This document shows positions 26,909 to 35,781 of a stretch of 64,000 bases of DNA, one piece after another. The DNA comes from CAZVFX01 sp964626565 (lineage in GTDB: Bacteria > Myxococcota_A > UBA9042 > CAIXZC01): the NCBI GenBank assembly GCA_964626565.1, contig CAZVFX010000021.1, positions 9,279 through 73,278 of the forward strand, written 5' to 3'. A model generated the notes under the pieces. That model searched no databases. It had not been told where the DNA came from and saw nothing but the letters and a program-made list of their open reading frames with translations. The translations under genes were made by a program, and so were the position numbers. Every line of letters starts with the position of its first letter. Within the stretch, counting starts at the first letter, position 1.

Positions 26909-28456
26909 ATGGCTTCATTCGAGTTCGTAAAACGAAAGAGAAAGAAGGTAGTTCTGGTCGAGCCCAAGGCCCCCGACCTTCACATCTTCAGTTTCTACCC
27001 TCTGCCCCGCCTCGGCACGATCCTGCTGGCGACAATTCTGAAGCAGCGCGGTTTCGAGGCGGTGGTGCTGGCCGAGGAAGTCGCACCTATACGTATGGAA
27101 GATTTCCGCGACGCCTGCCTGGTGGGAATCTCCACCACCACCTCCACCGCCAACCGGGCTTACGGCCTGGCAGACATGTTGAGGGAGCAAGGCATTCCGG
27201 TAGCCATGGGCGGCCCCCACGTAACCTACCTTCCCGACGAAGCCCTCCAACACGCCGACTACGTCGTCTTGGGCGAAGGTGAAAACATCTTCCCAACCCT
27301 CTGCGAAGCCGTGTACGAAGGCGAAACTCCCCCCGACATGCCAGGGTTGCTTTGCCGTGAGAGAGATATCAACTCGAGTGGTGGCGGAACAAGAGGTCCT
27401 TGCCCGCCGGGAAAGGTGCCCGAAGGGCGGAAAGGGGATAGCTTGTCCCCAACCCACCGTCAGCCTCTAATCGCCGACCTCGACTCCCTCCCCATCCCGG
27501 ATCTGAACCTGGTCAAGGGACTGAAAGACTTTGCCGACTTCTCCCGCCGGAAAGTGATCCCTGTGCAGGCCAGCCGCGGCTGCCCCTACGATTGCACGTT
27601 CTGCTCGGTCACCGGCATGTTCGGAAGAAAGTTCCGATTCAAGAGCGTGGACCGGGTCATGGAAGAGGTGATGCGCTACGACGACAAGCACAGTCACATC
27701 TTCTTCTACGACGACAACCTGGCCGCCGACCGCAAGTGGCTCAAGGAGCTCCTTACTCGCTTTGCAAAGCAGGGGACGAGGTTCACCTGGTCCGCCCAGG
27801 TGCGCACCGAGGTGGCCCGTGACCCGGAGCTACTGAAGCTGGCTGCAGCCACCAACTGCACCACCTTCTTCATCGGCCTGGAATCAGTGAATCCGGCCTC
27901 CCTGAAGGAGATGCAGAAGAAGCAGACCGCGGAAGAGATCATGGGCGCCATGGAGACTTTCAATCGCCACCGGCTGCCGGTGCACGGGATGTTTGTCATG
28001 GGATTCGACACCGATGACGAGCATTCCATCAGGGCCACCGTTCGCTTCGCGAAAGAGGCCGGCGTCAACACGGCTCAGTTCCTGGTCCTCACTCCCTTCC
28101 CCGGCACCCGGACCTACGAGGAGTTGAAGTCGCAGGGCCGCATCCTGTTCGATGACTGGTCTCTCTACGACGGCCACCACGTGGTATTCCAGCCTTCCAA
28201 AATGGACCCCCTCTCCCTCCAGAACGCACACGTGGCCGCGCACAAGAGTTTTTACACCCCGGGGCGCATGGTAAAGAAAGCTCTCAAAGGCCGGTTCGAA
28301 GACGCCTACATCTACGGCTACGCCATGAAGCTGAACCGCACCATGCGCAAGCGCAACCGCCTCTACTTCAACGCCCTCGAGTTGATGTCCCGGTCCAACG
28401 GGGTAGTGACCCGGGTGGACTACACTCATCCGGCCCGGCAGGTGATCGGCTTGTAA
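26909..28456 (+). CDS. B12-binding-type radical SAM protein
   Basis: 515 residues. The N-terminal Rossmann-like cobalamin-binding-type domain (about 13-140) has GGPHVT at 101-106 and YVVLGEGE. The radical SAM domain carries CPYDCTFC (Cys225, Cys229, Cys232) with a preceding SRG. Class B members methylate or rearrange carbon centres in lipid, antibiotic or cofactor pathways; the substrate is unknown. Between the two domains, residues about 154-185 form a Gly/Pro/Arg-rich insert unlike its surroundings, encoded by hairpin-rich DNA. ATG 26909 has GGAGAGG 7 bases upstream; a GTG two codons earlier is possible. It follows the MerR gene on the same strand. Confidence 0.85.
   Translation: MASFEFVKRKRKKVVLVEPKAPDLHIFSFYPLPRLGTILLATILKQRGFEAVVLAEEVAPIRMEDFRDACLVGISTTTSTANRAYGLADMLREQGIPVAMGGPHVTYLPDEALQHADYVVLGEGENIFPTLCEAVYEGETPPDMPGLLCRERDINSSGGGTRGPCPPGKVPEGRKGDSLSPTHRQPLIADLDSLPIPDLNLVKGLKDFADFSRRKVIPVQASRGCPYDCTFCSVTGMFGRKFRFKSVDRVMEEVMRYDDKHSHIFFYDDNLAADRKWLKELLTRFAKQGTRFTWSAQVRTEVARDPELLKLAAATNCTTFFIGLESVNPASLKEMQKKQTAEEIMGAMETFNRHRLPVHGMFVMGFDTDDEHSIRATVRFAKEAGVNTAQFLVLTPFPGTRTYEELKSQGRILFDDWSLYDGHHVVFQPSKMDPLSLQNAHVAAHKSFYTPGRMVKKALKGRFEDAYIYGYAMKLNRTMRKRNRLYFNALELMSRSNGVVTRVDYTHPARQVIGL
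27368..27463 (+). repeat. Hairpin-rich in-frame insert inside the radical SAM gene
   Basis: About 96 bp coding the Gly/Pro-rich linker contains nested inverted repeats: CCGCC (27404-27408) with GGCGG (27426-27430), CGGG (27408-27411) with CCCG (27419-27422), and GGGGA (27434-27438) with TCCCC (27446-27450). It may be a palindromic element that kept the frame open. Confidence 0.35.
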
Positions 28457-28604
28457 GGCCGATGCTCGGACTTAATCCTGAGCGCCGCCGCCTAGGCGGC
28501 AAGTCGAAGGGAACTGAGCTGCCCGCCCGCAGAATCATCGATTCTGTTCATAGTCGGCAACCGGCCGACTGTCAAGTCGGATGTGGGTGCAGGCGTCCGC
28601 GTAC

Positions 28605-28633
28605 TTGCCTTGTCGGTTGTCCCGACTTAGAAT
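28605..28633 (+). promoter_or_regulatory. Predicted promoter of the MNT-HEPN pair
   Basis: TTGCCT (28605-28610), 17-bp spacer, TAGAAT (28628-28633), 27 bp before the ATG at 28661. The 204-bp gap upstream also holds a 14-bp palindrome (28487-28500) and AAGTCGG/CCGACTT arms around 28574 and 28622, but no gene. Confidence 0.45.
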
Positions 28634-28660
28634 GGAAAGCAGAGAAGGGAGCCGGCTACG

Positions 28661-28984
28661 ATGAAGCAGCAACAAGATTTGAGGATCGCTCGAAAGCTCC
28701 ATGAGGAGTTGCTGGCGGCAGGTGTGCCGGTGCGGCAGCTTCTGCTGTACGGCAGTCGGGCCAGAGGCGACCATTCCCCGGAAAGCGACATGGACGTGTG
28801 CCTCGTTCTCGAGTCCTTCTCGCCGGCTGTGGAGGAGTCGATCAACCGCATAGCCTGGCAGGTCGGGTTCGACGCCGGAGTGGTCATCTCGACAATTGAG
28901 TTCACGGCAGCAGAACTTCGTGATTCCCCGCTGCGTTCCTCGCCGCTGGTCAAGACGATCAAGAAGGAAGGGGTCGCAATATGA
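28661..28984 (+). CDS. MNT-type nucleotidyltransferase antitoxin
   Basis: 107 residues. The minimal nucleotidyltransferase motif is complete: Gly31-Ser32, then Asp43-x-Asp45 (GSRARGDHSPESDMDV), fitting GSx10DxD. It partners the HEPN gene that starts inside its stop codon. In characterised MNT-HEPN pairs the MNT protein neutralises the HEPN RNase by adding AMP to a Tyr. Whether this copy does so is inferred. Length is typical for the family. Confidence 0.85.
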   Translation: MKQQQDLRIARKLHEELLAAGVPVRQLLLYGSRARGDHSPESDMDVCLVLESFSPAVEESINRIAWQVGFDAGVVISTIEFTAAELRDSPLRSSPLVKTIKKEGVAI

Positions 28985-29367
28985 CAGACCCGGACATTGC
29001 TGCCCTCATCGCATACCGCAGGGAGCAGGCCAGGCGCACTCTCCGGCAGGCCAAGCTTCTTGCTGAGGCCATCGAATGGGATGGAGCAATCAACCGGGCC
29101 TACTATGCCATGTTCTACGCCGCGCTGGCTTTGCTTCTTACCAAGGGCCTGGGAGCCTCAAAGCACTCGGGAGTCCTCGCTCTGGTGGACCGGGAATTCG
29201 TGCACTCGGGCGTCTTGTCGGCGGAGATGTCCCAGGCCCTACGGCGGGCTTTCAACGCCCGGCAGAAATCGGACTACTCCGAACTGAAACCTGCGACGGA
29301 GGAGCAAGCACTCCGCATCCTCTCCGACGCCGAAGACTTCATCGATGCAGTGTCGTCGCTACTATAG
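28981..29367 (+). CDS. HEPN-domain toxin
   Basis: 128 residues, all helical by appearance. INRAYYAMFYAALALLL is the conserved first-helix motif of the HEPN group that pairs with MNT proteins. The later RQKSDY (Arg94, Asp98, Tyr99) matches the R-x3-DY element of this group instead of the canonical RNase R-x4-6-H. The Tyr is a candidate for AMPylation by the MNT partner. The ATG overlaps the antitoxin stop by 4 bp (ATGA), so the pair is translationally coupled. Function as a growth-inhibiting RNase is inferred from the family. Confidence 0.8.
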   Translation: MTDPDIAALIAYRREQARRTLRQAKLLAEAIEWDGAINRAYYAMFYAALALLLTKGLGASKHSGVLALVDREFVHSGVLSAEMSQALRRAFNARQKSDYSELKPATEEQALRILSDAEDFIDAVSSLL

Positions 29368-29467
29368 CCGGCGTCGAGCAAAGCAGATCTGACCGATTCC
29401 TGACCACAAGTCCGCCAAAGGGCGGCGATGTGCGGCAAAGAGGCGCAAACGTGCCGAGCATCACATT

Positions 29468-29489
29468 GGGTGCCAACGCGTTGGTGCCC
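29468..29489 (+). promoter_or_regulatory. Strand-specific RNA hairpin after the HEPN gene
   Basis: GGGTGCCAA and TTGGTGCCC flank a CGCG loop; with two G-U pairs the + strand RNA forms a 9-bp stem, whereas the opposite strand would have mismatches there. There is no U-run. A weaker hairpin CCGCC/GGCGG lies at 29412-29425. The rest of the 207-bp gap holds the promoter below. Confidence 0.4.
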
Positions 29490-29513
29490 AGCATTGAGTC
29501 CTGAGCTTCCTCC

Positions 29514-29543
29514 TTGCACTCCCCCACCCCCGTCGCTTACAAT
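29514..29543 (+). promoter_or_regulatory. Predicted promoter of the MopE/TSP3 lipoprotein gene
   Basis: TTGCAC (29514-29519), 18-bp spacer, TACAAT (29538-29543), 31 bp before the ATG at 29575. Confidence 0.45.
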
Positions 29544-29574
29544 CGTGGCCGTGGATGGAACAGGGAGAATAGAC

Positions 29575-32500
29575 ATGAAAAGAGCACATGCCCTTGTGGG
29601 GTTGGCTGTCTGGCTTGCCGCTTGCGGCGGCGGTTCGACTACCCCGGTTCTTATGGAAGTGACGGGCGAAACGGGGGGAGGTGAGACCACCGCGGGAGAC
29701 GTGACACCGGAAGGTTGGGTTCCCGAACTGCCGGGCGACCCGGATGTGGAAATCATCGAGCCCGACGCTGAAGTTGTCCCCGGTGGATTCGGCTGGCCCT
29801 GCGACAGCAACGACGACTGCCTGTCCGGCTATTGCGTGGAAACCGAAGACGGCTTCGTGTGCACCGAAACCTGCATCGAGGACTGCCCGCAAGGGTGGGA
29901 ATGCCTGGAGGTCGGCGAGGTGGACCTCACTTACGTTTGCCTGCCCCGACACGGCAATCTGTGCCGGCCCTGCATGACTGACGAAGAGTGCAAACAACAG
30001 GCCGCCGGCCTGAAGACATTCTGCGTGGACTACTCGGGGAGTGGGAAATTCTGCGCCGGACAATGTACCGACACCAAGGAATGCCCGCCCGGATTCGTCT
30101 GCGCCGAGACCGAACTGCCCGACGGCAGCATCGGCATGGTGTGCCTCTCCTCCAGTGGAGAATGCGAATGCTCTCCCAAGTATGAAGGTCTGGAGTTGGC
30201 CACCGAATGCTACCAGGTCAACGAATTCGGCCAGTGTTTCGGCCAACGCATGTGCATGGAAGGCGAACTCACCGCGTGTAACGCGCCTGAGCCAGCGTTC
30301 GAGCAGTGCAACGGAGTGGATGACGATTGCGACGGCGAACTTGACGAGGACTTCGACGCGGAGGCGTGCCAGAACGAAAACGAGTTCGGGGCGTGCGACG
30401 GAACAACCTTGTGCCTCGGCGGCCAGGCCTATTGCGACGGCCCGAATCCGGAGGCGGAGGCCTGCGACGGAGAAGACAACGACTGCGACGGCGAAGTCGA
30501 TGAGGACTTCCCCGACATGGACGAAGACGGAATGGCTGACTGTATGGATGATGACGTTGACGGCGACGGCGTAATCAACGATGCGGACAACTGCCCCGCC
30601 GTAGCCAACGAAGACCAGGAGAATCACGACCTCGACACCATGGGAGACGCGTGCGACCCCGATGACGACAACGACCTGTCACCCGACGAACTGGATTGCG
30701 AGCCGCTGAATCCGGCGATCCTCCCCGGCGCAACCGAGCTGTGCGACGGCATCGACCAGGATTGCGACGGAGTAATTGATAACGATCAGCCCGACACCGA
30801 TGCGGACGGCATGGCCGACTGCGTCGACGATGACGACGACAACGACGGCATCCTAGACGCCTCGGACAACTGCCCGCTGGACGTCAACGAGGGTCAGGAG
30901 GACTTTGACGGGGACGGCCTGGGAGATGCCTGCGACCAGGATGCGGACGGCGATCTGGATCCCAACATTTCCGACTGTGCACCCCTGGATCCCCTGATCG
31001 CGACGACCAAGCCGGAGTTGTGCAACGGCTTCGATGACAACTGCAACGAGGTAATCGACGAAGGCTTCGGCGACCTGGACGCAGACGGCCTTGCCGACTG
31101 CGTCGACGACGACGATGACAACGACGGCGTCGTTGACGAAGAAGACAACTGCCCGGTCACCGCCAATCCGTCCCAGACGGACATGGATATCGACGGCGTG
31201 GGAGATGCGTGTGAAGACGACAAGGACGGCGACCTCGACCCGGACGCCACCGATTGCGCCCCCCTGGATCCGAAGATACACCACGGGGCAGAGGAGAAGT
31301 GCAACGGCACCGATGATGACTGCAACGGAGTGGTCGACGAAGGATTCGGCGACTCCGACGGCGACTCCATTTCCGACTGCATCGACAACGACGATGACAA
31401 CGACACTGTGGTGGACGAGCTGGACAACTGCCCGTTGGTGGCCAACTTGGACCAGGCGGACAGCGACGGAGACGGCGAAGGAAACGCGTGCGACGGAGAC
31501 GATGACAACGACGGCGACCCGGACAGCCTCGACTGTGCGCCGTTGGACGACACCATGTACCACGGCGCGCCGGAGACGTGCGACGGCAAGGACAATAACT
31601 GCGACGGCCTCACCGACGAAGAAGGGGCGGAAGGGTGCACCCTCTACTACTACAACTCCGACGGTGACTCCTTTGGCAACGAGTTGCTGTCACAGTGTCT
31701 GTGCGCGCCTGCATCTCCCTACAGTGCGCTGGAGGCGGGAGATTGCGATGACAACAATGCGTCCATCTATCCCGGGGCCAACGAGTGGTGCAACCTGAAA
31801 GACGACGACTGCGACGGGGACCAGGACGAACAGGACGCGCTGGGCTGCCAGGATTTGTACACCGACAGCGATGGCGACGGATACGGCGCCGGGGCGACGA
31901 GTTGTCTTTGCGGCAGCCCCGCCGGTTTCGCCTCGGTCGGCGGCGACTGTGACGACAACGACGCGGCGGCCAACCCTACCGGCACCGAAGTATGCGACGA
32001 CAAGGACAACAACTGCAACGGCTCAATAGACGAAGAGGGAGCCACCGGTTGCTCAGGCTGGTACCTGGACGAAGACGGCGACGATTGGGGCGTCATCGGC
32101 AGTATCAAGTGCTTGTGCGCGGCTGCGCCGCCCTACTCCGCGTCCGCCGCAGGTGACTGCAACGACGACGACGGCGATGTCCATCCCGGCGCACCAGAGG
32201 TGTGCAACGAAGCGGACGACAACTGCAACGGCCAGGTGGATGAATTCGCGACCCAGGTGTTCTACAAGGACAACGATGGGGACGGGTACGGCACGCCCAA
32301 CGACAAAGCCGAGGCGTGCGAAGCCCCCGAAGGCTTCGTCAACTCCGGCACCGACTGCAACGATTTTAACCCGGACATCCATCCCGGTGCCGACGAGATG
32401 TGTAACGAGATAGATGACGACTGCGACGGCCAACTCGATAACGGCCTGGCGCTGCAGACCATTTACAAAGACAACGACGGGGACGGATTCGCTGCTCCTA

Positions 32501-34365
32501 ACGCGACGTCACAACAGAAATGCGACGTACCGGTGGGCTGGGCCCTGGAAAAAGACGCCGACGGCAACGGCTCCGCTGACTGGGACTGCGACGATTCCGA
32601 CGTCACGGTGTACCCCGAGGCGCCGGAAGTCTGCGATGGCAAGGACAACGACTGCAGCGGCATTGCCGACCGCCTGTGCTTCACCCAGTGCGACGGAGAA
32701 TGGCCGTTTACCTTCCAATACGGCGGCAGCGCATCGTCGGCCTACCCAATCGACCTTAACGGTGATGGACTCTGGGAAGTGGTGGTGCAAACCCAGTTCG
32801 GCTTTGCCATTCTGGATAACTCGGGAGTCCCGCTGTACAACTACTCGGCGGAAACCTACAACTACTCACGGCGGCGGGGAGTCGCAGCCGACATCGACAA
32901 CTACCAGAAATTCGGGCCCGGGGTGCAGACCCTGGAGGTGCTGACCGGCAACGGCTCGAAACCGGTGTATTACAAACTGAACGGTGACGGCGAAGTGGAC
33001 GTGTTCACCGACAACGAGCAGGTCTACGACGCTTCGTGGTTCACCGCCACCGACTTCGACTTCGACGGAGTCGTGGAATTTGTAACTACCACCTGGTGCA
33101 AGCCCGACGCGGGAGTGCGCATCTTCCGCTTCGATGGCAACAAACCCAAGCACGTCCAATCGATCCCTGATCCGGACGGCGTTTGCGAATACACCGCAGG
33201 CCGCACCATTACCGACCTGGACGGTGACGGCACTGCGGAAATCGTCGCCGGCAACGGGTACAGCTACAATATCTATCCCCAGTATTGGGGCGCCAACATG
33301 TACGCGTATCAATTCACCGACCTCGACGACATGGATTGGGATTTCTTCTGCCCGGCGGGAGACTGCTTCAATACCGAAATTCCGGACCTGTACGGCGGCC
33401 AGATGGGGCTCGTGTACCGTCACCAGGACTCCGTATTCGCGCAGGCTCACTATTTCCTGGAAAGTGAAGCCAACCAGGTCAACCCGGCATGGGGTTGGAC
33501 AGTGTGGGCGTGGGACGTGGAAGGAAATACGGTTGAAGGCTACCCGGACCAGAACGCCCCACTGTATCCCAACGACGTCGATGACGACGGTGTGGAAGAA
33601 CACATCGGGGTGGGCGCCTGGAACGGGCTGTTCGACCTCAACGGCGACGGCTTCCCCGACTATGTAACCCAGAACGGAGCGAATCTGAGAGTCTTCCTGT
33701 GGGATGACGGCCTCAAGAAATTCGTCCACCACGCCGAGTCTCAGTTCGACACCGGCAATGACGCGATTACGGTCCGGGGAATGTGGGACGTGGATGACGA
33801 CGGCCGGTTGGAAGTTATTTCCACAGTGAACTCCACCGGGCGCACCGACTGCCACAAACTGGGTGCCTCGACGTGGAATCTCAACTCCTCACTACCGCCT
33901 CACTTCCCGTCGTATCTGAGGACTTTCCAGTGGGACAACTACGAACCCAACGACGGCCAGGATTTTGACGCGGACGGCATGCCCGACGCGGTGATTCAGG
34001 TGCCGTCAGCATTGACAGCCAAGAACCGATTCTACTCCTACATCTCCGACGCGGACGACGAGGATTTCTTCCTGGTGGACGCAGCCTGGGGCGGTCACAT
34101 CTGCATGCGCAGCCCCAAGGGCCGCAACTACGACATGTCGGTGTACGCGTTCGCAGACAAATGGAACAACGACACCCAGGATCCGGGAGCGGACGGCCAG
34201 CCTGACGGACTCATCTGGACCAACGACAGCGCCTCGGCCCAGAAGTGTTTTCACGGCTCATCCGTCTACCCGTATCGTTACGGCGAATACCGGTTCATCG
34301 TGAGAATCCGCCCCGTGGACGGCTTCTCCCCCCACTGGCCCTACTGGCTGTGGGCGAAGAAGTAG
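29575..34365 (+). CDS. Giant MopE/TSP3-repeat lipoprotein with FG-GAP-like region
   Basis: 1596 residues. ATG 29575 (GGGAGA upstream) gives lipobox Leu-Ala-Ala-Cys17. Residues about 72-240 form the Cys-rich module shared with the proteins at 20323 and 50891. From about 240 to 1035 MopE-type motifs (CDGxDxDCDGxxDE) alternate with thrombospondin type 3 repeats (DADxDGxxDxxDNCP); both are acidic Ca2+/metal-binding families. From about 1035 a beta-propeller-like region has FG-GAP/VCBS-style motifs (DLNGDGLWEVVVQTQ, DLDGDGTAEIVAGNG). The last 130 residues (AAWGGHICMRSPKGRNYD) resemble a beta-sandwich. The product is probably a long Ca2+-stiffened surface lipoprotein; adhesion is an inference. Confidence 0.82.
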   Translation: MKRAHALVGLAVWLAACGGGSTTPVLMEVTGETGGGETTAGDVTPEGWVPELPGDPDVEIIEPDAEVVPGGFGWPCDSNDDCLSGYCVETEDGFVCTETCIEDCPQGWECLEVGEVDLTYVCLPRHGNLCRPCMTDEECKQQAAGLKTFCVDYSGSGKFCAGQCTDTKECPPGFVCAETELPDGSIGMVCLSSSGECECSPKYEGLELATECYQVNEFGQCFGQRMCMEGELTACNAPEPAFEQCNGVDDDCDGELDEDFDAEACQNENEFGACDGTTLCLGGQAYCDGPNPEAEACDGEDNDCDGEVDEDFPDMDEDGMADCMDDDVDGDGVINDADNCPAVANEDQENHDLDTMGDACDPDDDNDLSPDELDCEPLNPAILPGATELCDGIDQDCDGVIDNDQPDTDADGMADCVDDDDDNDGILDASDNCPLDVNEGQEDFDGDGLGDACDQDADGDLDPNISDCAPLDPLIATTKPELCNGFDDNCNEVIDEGFGDLDADGLADCVDDDDDNDGVVDEEDNCPVTANPSQTDMDIDGVGDACEDDKDGDLDPDATDCAPLDPKIHHGAEEKCNGTDDDCNGVVDEGFGDSDGDSISDCIDNDDDNDTVVDELDNCPLVANLDQADSDGDGEGNACDGDDDNDGDPDSLDCAPLDDTMYHGAPETCDGKDNNCDGLTDEEGAEGCTLYYYNSDGDSFGNELLSQCLCAPASPYSALEAGDCDDNNASIYPGANEWCNLKDDDCDGDQDEQDALGCQDLYTDSDGDGYGAGATSCLCGSPAGFASVGGDCDDNDAAANPTGTEVCDDKDNNCNGSIDEEGATGCSGWYLDEDGDDWGVIGSIKCLCAAAPPYSASAAGDCNDDDGDVHPGAPEVCNEADDNCNGQVDEFATQVFYKDNDGDGYGTPNDKAEACEAPEGFVNSGTDCNDFNPDIHPGADEMCNEIDDDCDGQLDNGLALQTIYKDNDGDGFAAPNATSQQKCDVPVGWALEKDADGNGSADWDCDDSDVTVYPEAPEVCDGKDNDCSGIADRLCFTQCDGEWPFTFQYGGSASSAYPIDLNGDGLWEVVVQTQFGFAILDNSGVPLYNYSAETYNYSRRRGVAADIDNYQKFGPGVQTLEVLTGNGSKPVYYKLNGDGEVDVFTDNEQVYDASWFTATDFDFDGVVEFVTTTWCKPDAGVRIFRFDGNKPKHVQSIPDPDGVCEYTAGRTITDLDGDGTAEIVAGNGYSYNIYPQYWGANMYAYQFTDLDDMDWDFFCPAGDCFNTEIPDLYGGQMGLVYRHQDSVFAQAHYFLESEANQVNPAWGWTVWAWDVEGNTVEGYPDQNAPLYPNDVDDDGVEEHIGVGAWNGLFDLNGDGFPDYVTQNGANLRVFLWDDGLKKFVHHAESQFDTGNDAITVRGMWDVDDDGRLEVISTVNSTGRTDCHKLGASTWNLNSSLPPHFPSYLRTFQWDNYEPNDGQDFDADGMPDAVIQVPSALTAKNRFYSYISDADDEDFFLVDAAWGGHICMRSPKGRNYDMSVYAFADKWNNDTQDPGADGQPDGLIWTNDSASAQKCFHGSSVYPYRYGEYRFIVRIRPVDGFSPHWPYWLWAKK

Positions 34366-34372
34366 AGAGGCT

Positions 34373-34428
34373 GTTTCAGGTTTCAGGTCTTTCATTGAAC
34401 ATTGAGAATTGAGAATTGAACATTGCCT
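34373..34428. repeat. Heptamer tandem repeat (eight units)
   Basis: Eight consecutive 7-bp units read GTTTCAG, GTTTCAG, GTCTTTC, ATTGAAC, ATTGAGA, ATTGAGA, ATTGAAC, ATTGCCT. They start 7 bp after a stop codon and overlap the likely start of the next gene. Confidence 0.7.
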
Positions 34429-35690
34429 CAAACGAGCCGCGCCGCCTCGTACCCAAACCGGCCTGGGTGCTGGATTTCGAGCAGCGCCTGGCCGAACTGA
34501 TTCCGGTCCACCCCAACGCCATTTCCACCGTGAAACTGGTGGCCATCATCCCGCTGCTTCTGCTGGGCCTCAAGCAAACAGACGTGATTCCCATGCAGCC
34601 GGGGGTCATTGCCGCCCTGTTCGCGCTGTTTGCCTTTCTGGACTACCTGGACGGCGTTGTCGCGCGGCATCGGGACCTGGCCACCCGGTTCGGCCTCTTC
34701 TACGACCGGGCGACTGATTACCCCATGCTGTTCGCGCTGTCGTTGTTCTGCGTAGATTTCATCCCCTTAAGCCTGCTGGCCGCACGTTTCGCAGTGGACC
34801 TGGTGCTACTCGCCCAATGCCTGCTGAAACTCGGCCTTACTGAAAACCGTTTACGAACCACCATCGGCTACTCCACATTGCTGGCGCTACTGTTCCTCAG
34901 CCAGGGCTGGGCGCCAAAAGTGATTACGCCGGAAACGGTGGAATACCTGCTCTACCTCGGCATCTTTTTCTCCGCCACCGTGGCGCTCCACAACGTCCGG
35001 TTCTTCCAGCGACGCTTCATTGCAGATCTGCTGTCTGCCGGTAACCTGGCGTGCGGAGTATTCAGCATGATGTTTGCCTATCGCGGAAGGGTCGATGTCA
35101 GCATCCTGTTCCTCCTGGCCGGCGCGGCTTTCGACGGTTTTGACGGCGCCGCGGCCCGCCGCTGGGGCGGCACCAGGTGGGGGGTCTACTCCGACGATGT
35201 TGCGGACGGCGTCAACTACGGCGTCGCGCCCGGTGCGGCGATCTGGTTTGTGGTCGGCGGGCTGGAAGGACTGTTGGTAGGCCTCCTCTACACCAGCTTC
35301 ACAATCTCTCGCCTGGTATTCTTCACCCTGGCGAAAGAAGGCTCCGACCCCGACTACTTCCGCGGCGTACCTTCCACTGTGGGCGCGCTCATCGCACTGT
35401 CCTCACTGCTGTTGTTTCCGGACAGCCCCCTGCTCCTGGGGCTGCTGGTAGGGGTCGCCTGCGTCCAGATGGTGTCTTTCGACACGCGCTACCGACATGT
35501 GGGGCGGGCGCTCAGCGGCAGCCGTCGCTACATGTTCGGGCTCACCGCCCTGCTCATAGTGCTCGTTGCGGCCCGCTTCCTCCTGGGGACCGAAACTGCG
35601 GCCGGCCTCATTCTGGCCGCCAGCCTTGCGTACGGTTTCTACCCTTCCCTGGCAAGCTTCAAACAGGCCGGCAAACCGGCCCCTAATTAA
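34416..35690 (+). CDS. Tandem fusion of two CDP-alcohol phosphatidyltransferase domains
   Basis: 424 residues, roughly twice the family's usual length. The first domain carries the full motif DGx2ARx8Gx3Dx3D at Asp79-Asp101, with Asp76 three before. The second has Asp240, then DGAAAR at 243-248, Gly256, Asp260 and Asp264, with one residue less between Arg and Gly. It continues DGVNYGVAPG as in phosphatidylserine synthases. Each motif sits among predicted transmembrane helices. Family members transfer a phosphatidyl group from CDP-diacylglycerol, or the reverse moiety, to an alcohol; substrates are unknown. The start is uncertain: TTG 34416 lies inside a heptamer repeat, and GTG 34467 is an alternative. 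Confidence 0.85.
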   Translation: MNIASNEPRRLVPKPAWVLDFEQRLAELIPVHPNAISTVKLVAIIPLLLLGLKQTDVIPMQPGVIAALFALFAFLDYLDGVVARHRDLATRFGLFYDRATDYPMLFALSLFCVDFIPLSLLAARFAVDLVLLAQCLLKLGLTENRLRTTIGYSTLLALLFLSQGWAPKVITPETVEYLLYLGIFFSATVALHNVRFFQRRFIADLLSAGNLACGVFSMMFAYRGRVDVSILFLLAGAAFDGFDGAAARRWGGTRWGVYSDDVADGVNYGVAPGAAIWFVVGGLEGLLVGLLYTSFTISRLVFFTLAKEGSDPDYFRGVPSTVGALIALSSLLLFPDSPLLLGLLVGVACVQMVSFDTRYRHVGRALSGSRRYMFGLTALLIVLVAARFLLGTETAAGLILAASLAYGFYPSLASFKQAGKPAPN

Positions 35691-35781
35691 CCGGCATAAC
35701 TTATCATGCTATTAAATTTACCTTGGAAAACAGCGGTCACAGCGACAAAATACCCTTGTATTCAAGCGTGGAGAAAGAGAA

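Noticed and set aside
27088..27098. TATACGTATGG, similar to the MerR-gene operator
   Set aside because: It is inside the coding region of the radical SAM gene, 180 bp from the start, and is probably chance.
28487..28500. GCCGCCTAGGCGGC palindrome as a terminator
   Set aside because: A perfect palindrome without a loop or a U-run cannot form an efficient terminator hairpin of usual size.
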